A stretch of 64,000 bases of DNA from NCBI GenBank assembly GCA_025331435.1, contig JAIWNI010000059.1, positions 123,774-187,773 of the forward strand. Direction: 5' to 3'. Made by a program: the position numbers and the translations under genes. Each line of letters begins with the position of its first letter. Within the stretch, counting starts at the first letter, position 1. Source of the stretch: Choanephora cucurbitarum (taxonomy: Eukaryota; Mucoromycota; Mucoromycetes; Mucorales; Choanephoraceae). Under the pieces are notes generated by a model, which made no database searches, was not told the DNA's origin, and was given only the letters and a program-made list of their open reading frames with translations. Below are positions 44,869 through 57,290 of this stretch, piece after piece.

Positions 44869-46586
44869 ATGCCCTATCTTGCACCCAAATTATTATATAC
44901 TTTCCTGTTTGCTTGTCAAGGCTCTGCACCTGTCTATCTTGCCCTTTTTTACTCTTCTCAACTTGGCTTAAAAGGTGATCAAATTGGCCTATTAGTGGCT
45001 ATCGGTAAGTTTTGAAACGGAAACAGTATTGCTTTTCTTCTTATTCTCCTTTTTCGATAGCACCTTTCATTTCAGCCATTGCTTGTCCATTATGGGCCAC
45101 TATAGCAGACAAAACAAAGGCACACAGGTACATTATGTGTATTGTTCATACAATGGCCACTTTGGCTATTGTCAGTGTCATGGGTATTTCGGTTGTCGTT
45201 CAGAATGCATCTGAAAAAGGCAAACTAACAGTGACATTGGTCACCGTCACATCCATCTGTTTTGCCTTCTTTGGTGTACCTGTCTTGCCTTTAGTGGATG
45301 GAGGTGTGCTTAAGATTCTTGGTAGAAACAAAGATCAATATGGTCGTCAGCGTATGTGGGGTTCAATCGCCTTTGGTGTGACTTCATCTATGGTAGGGTT
45401 TATCACAGATTGGACAAACGACATGAATGCCATATTCTATATCTATGCTTTTGCCTCTATTTGCTTTATTCTTGTGGCAGCCAATACCCAGTTTAAGTCA
45501 GAACGAACAGAAGATCATTATACTCGACGCTACCTTCAATCACCTTCTCCAACAAGAAGTCCATCTAAATTGTCAAGTCCATATCAGCAACCTCAAATCC
45601 AAAAGCCAAAGAATATGAAGCAGCTGGATATCGATCCCTATGATGAAGTAGGACTTGACCTAGATACCTCTCAAATTAGAGAAAACGAAATCCAACGCTT
45701 GATCCAATTTGCTACTGAATCCAGCATCATTGAGGCTGTCAATCTCTCTAACCCACCATCTCACCGTCGTCACCAGAACCGATCAAACCAAAATGAGCCA
45801 TCTACTTTAATTGAACTGTTAAAGAAGCCCGAAGTTTCCTTGTTTTTCTTGACAATGATGCTGATGGGTGCTTCATTGAATATGGTCATAAGTTTTCTAT
45901 TTATCTATCTCAAACAGGATTTAGGAGCAAGTTCATCGCAAGTAGGTTTGACTGGCTTGATCGGTTCATCCACTGAACTCATCTTTTTCTTTTATTCGAA
46001 AGATGTAAGTCATCAATCTATCATTTTGATAAAACGGACCATACTCACTCTATTTGTTATATAGCTTATCCGTCTATTTGGCATCAAAAAGTTAGTTATC
46101 TTGGGTCATGTGTTGACTATTGTCCGTGTGTTTGCCTATACTGTACTACCTAAAAGCCCTACAGGCGCCAGTTTTGCTATTGGTCTTCATCTCTTAAATG
46201 GTGTTGCCTTTTCTGCTCTTTGGGGCGCGGGCGTCGTTCAAGCAGACGAACTAGCACCTCCTTCATTACAAGCAACTTCACAAGGTGTCCTGGCAGCCAT
46301 GTATGCAGGTATAGGTGCTGGGCTAGGTAGTTTAATTGGTGGTACAATATATGAGCGATATGGATGTAATGCTATGTTCTACACTGTGATCGGTTTGACG
46401 TCTCTTAGTCTGGAGATCTATCTAGAGACAAACACACAATGGGGACTAAGCGATATTATGAGATACCTTTATCAGTTTGGACTTTATATACATCGTTGTA
46501 TACAGCATGCACGTGGTATTGGGCAAGCTGTGCCTAGATGGAATAGACAACAGATCCGATTACCTTTAGACGATAGCGATTACTGA
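44869..46586 (+). CDS. Major facilitator superfamily transporter (MFS_1-like / MFSD6-like)
   Basis: Three exons (44869-45004, 45061-46004, 46065-46586) give 533 residues. About twelve membrane helices are split by a hydrophilic loop of about 130 residues (near residues 200-330). Visible signatures are LLYTFLFACQGSAPVYLALF in TM1, IACPLWATIADKTKAHR (the MFS A-like loop after TM2), DGGVLKILGRNKDQYGRQRMWGSIAFG, and in the second half LKQDLGASSSQVGLTGLIGS and ASFAIGLHLLNGVAFSALWG. The charged YGRQRMWGS segment is typical of the MFS_1-like/MFSD6 group, related to LacY-type permeases. The substrate cannot be told from sequence. The start was chosen as the first in-frame ATG after a probable 5' UTR intron acceptor. 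Confidence 0.82.
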
Positions 46587-46687
46587 TCTGCTTACACAAT
46601 ATATAAATATACCCATTTACACATATATACGTAGTAGAAGATAACTCTATTGTTACCAGGCTGTTTTTTTGTAAATATACTTTATTG

Positions 46688-48412
46688 TTATGGTGCTTTA
46701 TAGAAATAAACATATCCTGCATCATCATATACTACTACAACGTTGGATAATGGATGGCTTGCAATACCAACCACTTCCTTCTCAGATACTTTTACTTTAC
46801 CCACTAGTGCACCTGTACTCAATTGGAAGCCATACATGTATGAGTCCTCCGTGACACCATAAATGAAGTCACCTTGAGGAGAAGTCGCTGCAGTTACAAA
46901 GTCTATCGGTTTGTTGTGTGACAACGTTTTGATAATCTGTCCACGTATAGACAGGATAAATAATGTGTTTGTCTTATTGCATACCAGGAATTGATCTGGT
47001 TCTTTTGGTAATGGCATGATCACTTGAACAGAAGCTGTGCCCAATCCACCTACTGGGTTCAATTGATTCTTTTCTAATGCGGGTTGAGGATTGATTGTGT
47101 AAAGACAGGAAGTTGTTTTAGCATCCCAAATCTATCAAAACAAACACAATATGAGATGATTTATCCCTCCCAGAAAAAAAATCCAGTCTACCTTGACATT
47201 GCCATCACTACTAGCACTTAATACTCTTGAATTATCAGCAGAATAGACAACTGAGTTGATAAAAGATTGATGACCTCGGAACTCTTTAATCATCTTGCCA
47301 GACTTAAGCCCATGTACTCTTACTGTGTGATCATAACTTCCACTTAATATCTGGGTACTGTCTTTACTGAAACAGAGACAAGTGACACCTTCTGTATGGG
47401 CAGCTGGAATACGTTTCTGGCATTGACCACTCTTTACTTTCCAAATGGCCATCTTACCATCCGAAGAACCGGTAGCTAACAACTCGTTATCCTGACTGAA
47501 CTGAACACAAAGGACTGATTTATCCATAGCCATCAAGCTGTCTTGTGCCTGATAACTCAGGTCTTTTCTCAGTTTGCCTGTCAAATGATTCCAGATTTCA
47601 ATAAATCCATCAACAGACCCTGTAGCCAAGTACTGTCCATTTTTCGAAAAACAGGCTGTCTCTGCATGTGTCTTTTTTCCCGGAAATTTGATGGAGACAT
47701 ACGGCTTAGAAGCAAACACGTCTTCTTCTGATTTTTGAACAGAGACTGTGCCTCGAAAGATATCAAAAGTAGATTCAGGTGTAATGACACCTTGTAATTG
47801 CTGCCATTTTATACTTTGACCTAACAAAGTAAGTAAGCGACTTCCAGGTGCTGTAGTGATATAGTTTTCAAGTTCTATATACAGCATGTATCAGTCTCTG
47901 AAGTTAAAGTATACACAAAAAACATACGGTTGGCTACATGTTCTCTCCTCTTTGCAGTTGTATACTGAATTCGTTCAACAGGTGCTTGATCTAGATAACG
48001 TTCTAATGATTCGTATCTATCTGAATATTCCTCACTCATCAATCGAAGTACGTTAGATCGTCTCAAGAGTGCCTCTGCTGCACTGAGTTCTTGACTCTCG
48101 ATCAACTCCAGCACTATCTGTTCATATAGATCGAGTAGTTGATGAGCCTCTAGACCAAGCTGATTGACTTGTTTGAGTATATTGTCCCAGCGGCCATCTT
48201 TGATCTCTTGAAGTAATCGTGCTTTATCGTCAACAGCTTGGAAAGTTAGTTGTGATTCCTTTTCGAGTACTGAGCGTGTTTGGTTCAGATTGTTTTCACG
48301 TAAGAACTGAATGATAAGCTTAGTGACACTGAGTCTAGTTAGCTTCTGCTTTCTTTTTTTAAAAAACAAACAACTAAACTGTAGCTTACTTTTCTTTATT
48401 GATATTAGACAT
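46688..48412 (-). CDS. SMU1: SMU1-like LisH/CTLH/WD40 splicing factor
   Basis: Four exons (48412-48390, 48352-47928, 47874-47192, 47131-46688) give 524 residues against about 513 in animals. The LisH motif is at the N-terminus ([20 protein letters not shown]). A CTLH region ([19 protein letters not shown]) and YESLERYL follow. Seven WD-type blades then run to the end, e.g. [52 protein letters not shown] and [19 protein letters not shown]1 works in the nucleus with RED/IK in spliceosome activation. The gene converges with the MFS gene, about 100 bp between stop codons. Intron density in this genome fits the need for such a factor, which many yeasts have lost. Confidence 0.93.
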
Positions 48413-51098
48413 AGGCTTTAAATAATTTTGGTTAAAAGAAAAAAAAAAGTAGACAGCACCATTGTAACACATCAAAACTGAATCTAAAAGAAATAGCTCT
48501 TTCATAGTTAGGATTGATCCAAATTGGGTCGCATTAAGTCATCACTATGGAAGACACAGCGTTTAATTGACTTTATTGGTAAATTTGCTCATACTTGGAA
48601 TATGTTTATTTTTAGTATCATTAAGCGAAGATCAAACCTCAAAGCAAATTGAGCCTATAGACGTTTTCTTTGTTCTTAAATAGTGTAGAAGTACGATATG
48701 GGTCTTGGTCAATAAAAGAAAGAGTGTTGTCGCACACTAAACATAATAAGGAGTCATTTCTTTACTGTAAATTTGAAAAGCAAACAGCATAGACGCTTTG
48801 CGAAGATCGACAATCACTCTTGTGCATAACATTGGACAAAAGTAACAATGACGAACACAACCACAATGAACAAGCTTATTTAATTTACATTCTTTCCCCC
48901 TTTCCTTTCCTTTCTTCTATTAGCGCGATAAATCAAACCCACACAATCAAAAGACAAAAAGGAAACTTATATCATGGTTGATTGTGGCGGTTTCTGACTG
49001 ATCTTTATATGATAATATGACATGTGAACTCAGTTCTTTTCTGGGTTCATACGAAACAATAAAGTTTGTCAGCTAGATTATGAGAGTCTGAAAGAATTTC
49101 TTTAGATGCAATATATCACGTTTGTCATTAGTCAACACGAACTTAATTAAATAATACTTAATGGAGACATATATGCAAAGCAATATCAAAAAAGGAGAAC
49201 AATGAAAATACGCTTGAACTACTCTACCTAGACTTGAATTTTGACAGTGTTCTTTAGGCAGCAATCATGCTTGACTATGTACAACAACGGGATTTCTTGA
49301 TCTTTCCTCGGAAAAGATGCGTTTCAGAGCAGTGAGCAGTTACATGTAAGATCAAACTGTCAACTAGAATGACAAATTAATTAAATTTTAAGTACAAACA
49401 TAATTTGTTAACCGTTCTGGGTATTTGTTAATCCTCTCCCCTCAATCAGAAGAGACATGTTGTGTTTCGTACTACATTAACAAATCTTATTTTGATCGGG
49501 ACTTATTGATGGGTTTAAGGGACCATTCTTTTTTGCATATTGCTTGTATGGACCAGACCAAAAAGGTCCTCTAATCAGTTTCTTTTTTTTTTTATTAGAC
49601 CTGGCTTAATTCTATTTTTCTCTCTTGAAAAATAGTCATAAATTTAGATAACAATTAACAGAATGTATATAGATGGCCATGTTTCAAACTAATATGAAAA
49701 ATCTGCCATTATGAGTATGTGCTTAAATAATAAAAAGGCAGAATGAAGCTATTTCTTTGTGACACAAATGCATTTGATGCACCGTACCTTGACACTATTC
49801 AACAGACTCTAGACAGGAACACAGCTCTCATTTCTTAATTGGCTTACTCAGTCTATGTTGCAAAGTATACTCACGTATCAAATGATTTGAGAAAAACTGA
49901 TAACCTAAAAAGTGTTAAATGTTGGCCAAAAACCCTAACTATGAATCAGCTATTATTAAAAAGAAACGGGGACGAATATCAGATAGTCAACTACTCTGAA
50001 AATCAATAGGTTCCCTCAGTTTGGCATATACTATTGACTGCGTTGAGACTTTTGATTATTGTTATCAAAGCTAATTATGGTTCTTACAATTGATTTTGCC
50101 GCATCGACTACTAACAATGACATTTTGTTTCGTTAAACTTGGAGCAAGCTGAATTATATGATACAAATGTTTCCTGATTGTACTCAATTTGGACTTAATG
50201 TATTTTATGTATGGATCACACAACTATAAAGGCGATACAATAGTCGCTCTATATAAGAGTGCTCATATTTTTGGGAAATGTACTCTTATACTGTGCATAC
50301 TCTTAAATCGAATACTATTTTAAGGCTTGAAGCGATCCTCGAGTTAAAGGATGGCTACGCTTATATCAAGCATGTTCTCAAATCAAACACTCTTGAATCG
50401 AGCAACTACTGTGCTTACTAATAACATAAAAGTGCACAAAAGACTTGCGCTTTTACAAACACATCCTTGTTATGGTAATTTGTTTCTCGCTCAAACCCTA
50501 TCAAAAAGGCCATTGAAGTTGTGAGTTACATGTGCCATCCTGTCATATTTTTGCAACTGAGGTACCTGAACAACTTGTTTTGAGTGGCTGCTATACTGTT
50601 CTCTTCCCGATGAAGCCATGTACAATAGAATTACTTTATTCTATTGCTACATTGATCTAGACATTTGCAAGGAGCCAATCAGCTTCAGATTGTTGGAGGC
50701 CCCAATGATTTAAATCATCATCAGCGTCACCTATTTTCTTTTCAGAAACTTGCTTTACTCTTAGCGATTAATGGGAATTGTTCCATTGAATTGAGCTCTG
50801 GAGAATACAAAGGCAAACAACCTCAGGATACAATAGACTGAAACATGCAAATCAAATTTCGCTGAGTGCCTGAGGAATTCTGTTGTGCATTCTGTCACTT
50901 TATTCTAAAGGTCAATTAATGTTTTTCAAAAGTCCGAACACTTGGAAATGTCTAATTAGCAGTAGAATGGCTGTACTTATTTCATCATTATTTATTTTAT
51001 GTGTTTGTGGTACCTTGAAACGCTTTTTTTTATAAATCACAGACCTTTTTTTTTCTGTTTTGCTTTTTTTTTTCATTTCTTTCGTTTATTCCACTCAT
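48413..51098. other. Gene-poor spacer of about 2.7 kb
   Basis: Very AT-rich and without coding potential. It holds one MITE-like element (50238-50411, listed separately). The last 100 bp before the RhoGAP gene contain long T-runs and CTTTCGTTT, a plausible promoter. Confidence 0.55.
50238..50411. mobile_element. 174-bp MITE-like element with imperfect terminal inverted repeats
   Basis: The left end CAATAGTCGCTCTATATAAG and the reverse complement of the right end, CAGTAGTTGCTCGATTCAAG, align without gaps, and the shared AAGAGTG continues the arm; about 19 of the first 24 bases match. The left flank is TA and the right flank TG. The ends resemble pogo/Tigger-type elements with degenerate arms, an older copy than the perfect MITE at 22400. 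It has no coding capacity. Confidence 0.6.
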
Positions 51099-52858
51099 AT
51101 GCTCTATTCAAAGCCTCTACCTCCAAAAACTAACAAAATATCACTTTCTGTAAAATAGACTTCTTTAAGAATTTTTAATCAATCAGAAGAATCAATCAGC
51201 CTAATGTTTACTTTTCTTAATTTAGTTACATTCAAGTGCTTCGGAAAGTACAAAAAAGAAACGACATACTATACCTTCCAGTCAATCTTCTCCTATGGAA
51301 ACTTGTTTTATGTAAAGTCAATCATCATCTAGACCCTATTTCTTAAAAAAAAAAGGCTTTTTTTATTTATTTATTACGCTTGCCCTTTTTTTTTAGCGAG
51401 TCAAAGTCAGCCTCGGATAGTCCGATGTTAGCTCATTGGAAGACGATTGAGCAGTTCTATGTTAACCGACTCAATTCATTACAAAAAGAGATAGAATCAG
51501 CCATACAACAGAACGAAAAGCTATCAGTAGCCCGAGACGAACTTGTTCAAGACATTCTTCATCTTCATAAGAAGTCAGCCGAATTGACCATAAAAAACGA
51601 ATGTCTGACAAAATCGATTACCGAGAAACAAGAGCTAAAAAAGACACACTATACAACCGAAACCCGAGGTGTGACTCTAGAAGACGCACCTTACACTCCA
51701 CCTTCTCCGCCCCCCATTAGTGGTGGTAACGAACATCATGCTGCTGAAGTCGCCTTCGAAAGCAAACCTGAACAACCACCCAAGATCAATACAGAAAACG
51801 TAAAGCAGCCAGGATTGTTTCGTAAGATCAGTCTTCGTTTGTCCACCAAGAAGAGAAGACAAGAAGATCATCAACCGCCTCTGCAGATTTCCGATCCATT
51901 AAATGTACCTGCGCCTATCTCTTCTACAGTAGATGCTATTGCTCCTACTGCCTCTGTCTCGGAGCCCTTGTTACATCCTGCTGCTGTTGTCACTTCCTCT
52001 TTTGATTGTTCATCTCCTGTAACTCAAAAGCGAAAAAAAAGTACAATATTGAAATTTTCAAGCTCCTTATTTCATTTTAACTAATTATATTCGATTAGAT
52101 GCTATATTTGGGAATGATCTTGTTCAACAGGCCAAATCAGAAAACACTAGAATTCCATTCATCATCTTGAACTGTATTAGAGAAGTCGAGCTTCGAGGTA
52201 AAAAAAAAAAGAATCCTTTTACTTTCCTTTATAACCGACTCGCTTACGTTGTCTGCCTATTCTTTATTTAGGATTGTCTGTTGAAGGTATTTATCGAAAG
52301 TCAGGTACATTGATCCAGATCAAGGAATTACAAGATGCAATGAGTGAGCAAAAGAACATTTTGCTTTCTCAATACCAAGATGTCAGTGTGGTTACCAGTG
52401 TTCTCAAGTTATATTTCCGTGAGTTACCAACTCCTTTGATCTCGAATGATTTTATTTGTAAGTAGAAATGAGCTTTTTTTCGATTCGTTTTTGTCCTAAA
52501 CGCATCTCTCTGTTAGTTCCACCCGATATGCAAGTTCAAGAACGAGTAGACAAGATCTGTAGTTTGTTACGTTTGATGCCAAATGAGTGCTATCATACTC
52601 TGAAATATCTTATGGAACATTTGAGAAGGTATACAAAGAAACCACAGTCCTCTTGTTTGTCGTATAACCATTTTCCTCTCTTTTAGAGTACACCAGAATC
52701 ATACAATCAACCGCATGCCATCCAAGAATTTGGCTGTCATTTTTGGTCCCACACTCATGCGTTTCACTGCAGGCAATGAAGAGCAACAGATGAGGGATAT
52801 GATTGATACGATTGATTTCTTTATTCTTCATTCTCATGTTATCTTTGCAGAACTTTAA
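51099..52858 (+). CDS. RhoGAP-domain protein with N-terminal coiled coil
   Basis: Seven exons (51099-51149, 51226-51311, 51397-52040, 52099-52197, 52272-52457, 52517-52628, 52687-52858), all phases agreeing, give 449 residues. A coiled coil of about 80 residues begins HWKTIEQFYVNRLNSLQKEI. A Pro/Ser-rich linker follows, with PYTPPSPPPISG and a basic stretch LFRKISLRLSTKKRRQ that may bind membrane. The C-terminal RhoGAP domain starts AIFGNDLVQQA and carries the arginine-finger loop VEGIYRKSG, then VLKLYFRELPTPLIS and NLAVIFGPTLMR. The protein should speed GTP hydrolysis by a Rho, Rac or Cdc42 GTPase at the cortex; which one is unknown. The first two exons are short and were chosen from clean GTAAAA/GTAAAG donors and continuous frame, so the N-terminus is less sure than the rest. 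Confidence 0.87.
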
Positions 52859-52960
52859 ACCATCTAGCCTCCCATCTTATCTTTTCTTTCTTGTACATAT
52901 CTACTATTTATAGCCATCACATCAAATATAAACACTTTGTCTGATCCATGTTCTGTTTTC

Positions 52961-54640
52961 TTAGTGATTTATTTGTTCTAGTAGATTAATTAGGGCAGTT
53001 TTATCCAAAGGTATAAAGAAGAACTCAGTACCGTCTGAGCCCTTTTTAGTGAAGATCAATTTGTGATCCCTAAATTCAGTTAGTTCAGTACGGAACGATA
53101 GATCACTTGAGACATAAAATCCTTCACGGCACTTTTGATAGTATTGACTATAGGTCAAACCAACACTTTCATTGCCCTTGCCTTCCATCTTACAATCGTC
53201 CATGGCCTCCAGTTGATACTCTGCCAACACCTTAAAGACACCGCGTGCATTATAGGTCAATGAATCAAGCACATACTTTGCACCACGAGCACCGCCTAAT
53301 TCACCCTGTCGAATCATCATTGAATTCTCAAAGCTGGTTTCCACCAAGTAGTCTGCAAAGGTGGTAGCATCGTGCCAGATCCAGTTAAATCGACTGGACT
53401 TGACATTGTCCCACAACAGGCCTGCATTGATATGATCTACAGAAGCAATCAGGTGAATGTTGTCCGCATGAGCCAACATAGAAAGCGCTGTCTGAGTTCG
53501 CTCGTTACGCAAGTTGGGTCCGTCTAGATTGTGAATGACAAGATAAAGGCTTTGATAGTCTCGGTCTGGATTCGAAAAATAGTCACAGATGGCATTGACA
53601 TGGTCTAGAATAGAAGAAGTAGAGGCTGCCTTGAAATGAGCACCTAAGGCGCCACCTGATGTGATCTTGACGAGAATGTCTTTGATTGAAATGGAAGGGA
53701 AAAAGCCATTGACAACCACCAAGGGACCATCTGTCAAGACTTCTTGAGCAAATTCGTTCAACAAGGTTCGTTTAGAGCCATAGCCGTAAAACACAAGATT
53801 GAAGCCTGAATGAAGTTCAAAACACCATTGAGAGAAATGTTGTTTATGCATCTCGGACAGGATCATGAATTCTTCATAGTGTTTCTTGGGAGTCTTTTCT
53901 AATAGGTGATGAAATTCTTGTGGCTCAAGTACAGGTAAGCGTGCCAATGTATTGTCTGATGTCTTGGATGGTGTTTGACTTTGAAAGTAACGTTCATGAC
54001 CTTCTACCTCATCAAATGTATCCTGTAGTTTACTTCGAACACCACGACCGCTTTCCTCTTCTTCTTCTTCGTTGTCATCATAAATAGGCTTTTCCTTTTG
54101 TTGCTCTTCATCTTCGGAAGATGATGTGTCTTGTTCTTCTTCACTATCATTTCTTAATGAATCCAAATGCTTTTGAATACGTCTTCGCTTCGAATGATTT
54201 GTCTTGACTTGAGCTATCTGTGCCTGATTCTTCTTTGTCTGTTTCACTCGGCCTTTCTTTTTCTGTTGGCCATCATCTTCAAGTGCTTTATTCATTAGGG
54301 TATTGACATTCTTTTTGATACTCTGTTGAAACCGAAACATCGATCGTCCACTCACATCGTCGTTATTCTCTTCTTGATCGACATCCATAGGTTTGAAATG
54401 AGACAAGATCTCGCCTGTGTCATCTTGTTCTGTTTGATGAGGTTGCGATCCTGCTTCATGTTGTTGTTGTTGTTGTTTTGTCACAGTCAAGCCAAAATCA
54501 TATGTTTGTTCTCGTCTTTTCGGTTTCTTGCCAGTATGATGTTCTAGGGCTAGTTTGTATTCTGATTGTGCTGAACCTGTGTCTACTTTACTGACAATAT
54601 GAATGGGTATCTCTTGGTCTGTTTGTCTATGAATTCGCAT
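52961..54640 (-). CDS. ORC2: Origin recognition complex subunit 2
   Basis: Single-exon minus-strand gene of 559 residues, typical of ORC2. The N-terminal 220 residues are disordered and charged (Lys/Arg and Asp/Glu runs such as KGRVKQTKKNQ). The conserved AAA+-like core has FNLVFYGYGSKRTLLNEFA, VVNGFFPSISIKDIL, YLVIHNLDGPNLRNE, HLIASVDHINAGLLWD and FNWIWHDATTFADYLVETSF. The C-terminal winged helix has the TELTEFRDHKLIFTKKGSDG block shared by ORC2 from yeast to man. It acts in the nucleus as part of the six-subunit origin recognition complex that loads MCM helicase. The gene converges with the RhoGAP gene, about 100 bp between stop codons. Confidence 0.96.
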   Translation of the reverse strand: MRIHRQTDQEIPIHIVSKVDTGSAQSEYKLALEHHTGKKPKRREQTYDFGLTVTKQQQQQHEAGSQPHQTEQDDTGEILSHFKPMDVDQEENNDDVSGRSMFRFQQSIKKNVNTLMNKALEDDGQQKKKGRVKQTKKNQAQIAQVKTNHSKRRRIQKHLDSLRNDSEEEQDTSSSEDEEQQKEKPIYDDNEEEEEESGRGVRSKLQDTFDEVEGHERYFQSQTPSKTSDNTLARLPVLEPQEFHHLLEKTPKKHYEEFMILSEMHKQHFSQWCFELHSGFNLVFYGYGSKRTLLNEFAQEVLTDGPLVVVNGFFPSISIKDILVKITSGGALGAHFKAASTSSILDHVNAICDYFSNPDRDYQSLYLVIHNLDGPNLRNERTQTALSMLAHADNIHLIASVDHINAGLLWDNVKSSRFNWIWHDATTFADYLVETSFENSMMIRQGELGGARGAKYVLDSLTYNARGVFKVLAEYQLEAMDDCKMEGKGNESVGLTYSQYYQKCREGFYVSSDLSFRTELTEFRDHKLIFTKKGSDGTEFFFIPLDKTALINLLEQINH

Positions 54641-56986
54641 GGTATAGTTCAGTTCCTTTTTTTTTTTCTTTTAGAGAAAAAAAAACTAACTGAATCACGT
54701 TAAACGCGTATAAAAAAAACCTTTTTTTTTTGCTTTTGATTGGATACAAATTTAAGCATGAGTGGTCTGTAATAATTTTTTTTTCAATGATAGCCTTCAT
54801 TGCTAGATCTTAAAGAAAAAGAGGGACTATAAGACTGAGCCTGAGCAAAAGAAAGCAGAGGCACCTCCTTTTCTATATCAAATGAAGATGACTTGAGGCC
54901 CTACGATTTGCTGTTTTAGCTAAAGAAATGTGTGTATACTATCCCCTGTATTTGAGATTGCAAAGCTAGATAGGTACTCAATTTTTGAATTATCGCTTCA
55001 GTTGATAATGTTGACTATCGTCTTTTATTTGTTATGATCATGATTTGACTAGACCACATCAGAACAAGAAAAAAGAAACCATACAATACAAAAGATGAGA
55101 TGTTTATAAAAGAGAAAAAGTGTAGTCATATCCGTTCTGGTAAGCTTCATGATACGTCTTTCTCTTATTCTTAATGAATTGCAATGAGAGTGGATATTGT
55201 CTGTCTTTCGCATTGGAATTGCAGTTGTTGTTTGCAGCATTTGAGATTCAGCATACTGTGGGTGGTTCTCATATACAAGAGAATTCTTATTTTCCGAAAG
55301 ATTTCTCCCAACTTTAAGTGAGAGGGGATAACTAATCTGATTCCCAGGGATGTTGACTTTTGTCTTTTAGAAGCCATTCTATACATCAATCTGAAGAATA
55401 TCATCATTTGATCTATTCAAAAAGAACTTGAGCTAATGTTGTTTGACTCTAAGGATATCCATACCTTCTTTCTATTGTTCTTCCAAACTGGGTTCCCTAT
55501 CAGAGCAATTCCTGATTCTGTAGGTAAAAATCAAATTGAGACTGCAGATTGGTTTCTTTTGTTGATAATAGCCATCGTCTTTCCATAAAGATCTTTGACG
55601 AATCATGCTCAAATGCCCTCTAGAGTGAAATGATGGCGCAGTTGAACGATTTGATCTAAAGAAAGCGCGTCAATGCATTTTTCCACTGTGTGTAAATCTA
55701 TTTCTGGAATCTTTTTAAAGTTGTTTGTATCACGCAGGTGACAAACAATAACAACTAGGAAACGAATCTAGATTTTAAAAGTCAGGAAACCTTACATAAA
55801 AGAAATCTTTCCATAAATGGATCATCCTTTCTCTTCCTACTATTCCAGTTTGCTTGGCAAGATTTAAAATTAAGCACTTTTACAAGCAGCGCCAACACCA
55901 TGTTGAGATAAGCCCCTCTTTCTCTTTTTTAAATGAGTTTAATAGTCGATACAAATGAAATCCATGTCAACTATGAACAACATAGGAATCAGGTGAGTTT
56001 ATGTTTCCCCCTGAGTTAGTTGAAACATAGAAGTTTTGTGTACTATAGAAAATTCACTGCTACTTTCGAATGACTAAGGAATAGTGTTACCATTACATTG
56101 TAGTTAGATAATCACACTTACATAATGAAACTAGTTCCAAAACATGAGTCAAAAGTAGTTTTTTCTTGAATATTAATGCTGCAGATTGAAATCATTCACT
56201 ATCTGGGTACATTTGGTTAAATGAAGATGATGCATTGAATCAAGTGAGCTATACTTGAACATAGACATAAAACGTAGATTGTTAGGAACTCTCTCTTTAC
56301 GATATCAAAATCGAAACAGATCATAGGTGCGAAGAGAAACGTATATGTGTAACTTGAAAAGCAAGAGATCCATGGTATAAAGAAGCCTGTTGTTTTCAAA
56401 TAAACAGTATAAAGATAGATACGCAATGCTTCTTCACTTTGGTAAGAAGACGTCTTTGGTAATCAAAAACAAAGAAGTTTTCCCTTCTATAGTTTATGTC
56501 ATACAGAATCTATATTAAGGGCCATTATACAAAAAAGGTCAAGGCCATCGTCACTGCTGTTTGTTGCAATCATTTCCGGAGACGGTCATTCATCCGAAGG
56601 CCGCCTCCCCGCCCGACAATTATTCCCTTCTTTTTCCAAAGTTCGAATTTGAACCGAGAATTATTATATGCAGCTTTTTCTTATATGCTCAGCACAACGT
56701 ATCTAAAAACAGTAATGATGATATCTTTTTTTATCTGTTTTAATTGTATGATAAAATAACACAATGAGTATGCTAATAAGGTGAATGGGATAATATATGT
56801 ATAGATGGGATATAAATATAGAAAGTGTGTGTGTTTTTATATACAAACGATAGCAACATGTTACATGAACAGACTATGTATCAAACAAGCAAGTATCGTG
56901 ATTGGTCATTGTAACAAAAAGAGAAAATAAAGGAGGAACAATCTTCTTTTTTTTTGATGTCATTTGACATCCTTCTGTCTTTTTTT
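54641..56986. other. Gene-poor spacer of about 2.3 kb
   Basis: Only short ORFs without splice context (for example 55049-55407 minus, 56496-56759 plus). No repeats or mobile-element ends were recognised. The proximal part holds the ORC2 promoter and the distal part the 3' UTR of the MGCC gene. Confidence 0.5.
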
Positions 56987-57290
56987 TTATGCACCCGTCT
57001 TTTCGACTTCTTCCTTAGGTGTCTCTGTTGTAGGGTGTATACGTTTACTGTAGGTTGGTGTTGTCTGTTTCCATTTATCAGCATTAAATTCAGTCTTTTC
57101 TTCTAAGCGAGTCTCTTTGTTGGCTGAAACATGAATAATGTGTGTTCCTTGTCCCTTAGGAACACGTTGGGCGACACCATGAGCATCTAGAACAACTTCA
57201 TAGACAGTTTCCTATTGTTATATTAGAACCCATCAACACTATCCATCATTCATCTTTTACCTTTTCGAAATGTGACATGCAACAACCCAT
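56987..57290 (-). CDS. 84-residue MGCC-start, probably dually lipidated small protein
   Basis: Two minus-strand exons: 57290-57261 (10 codons) and 57211-56987, joined over a GTAAAA...ACAATAG intron. The protein starts MGCCMSHFEK. Gly2 with Ser6 fits the N-myristoylation consensus, and Cys3/Cys4 are standard palmitoylation sites; the same MGCC start is seen in LAMTOR1. The rest is hydrophilic (ETVYEVVLDAHGVAQRVPKG, TRLEEKTEFNADKWKQTTP) and ends KEEVEKTGA. No domain is recognised, so it may be a fungal membrane-anchored adaptor. The intron falls directly after the lipidation signal. LAMTOR1/Ego1-like identity is possible but not supported beyond the first residues. Confidence 0.6.

Noticed and set aside
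55049..55407. Two overlapping minus-strand ORFs in the spacer after ORC2
   Set aside because: Short, in different frames, without start or splice context.
56636..56660. GTTCGAATTTGAAC palindrome resembling a tRNA T-loop
   Set aside because: No acceptor or anticodon arms can be folded around it; no tRNA here.
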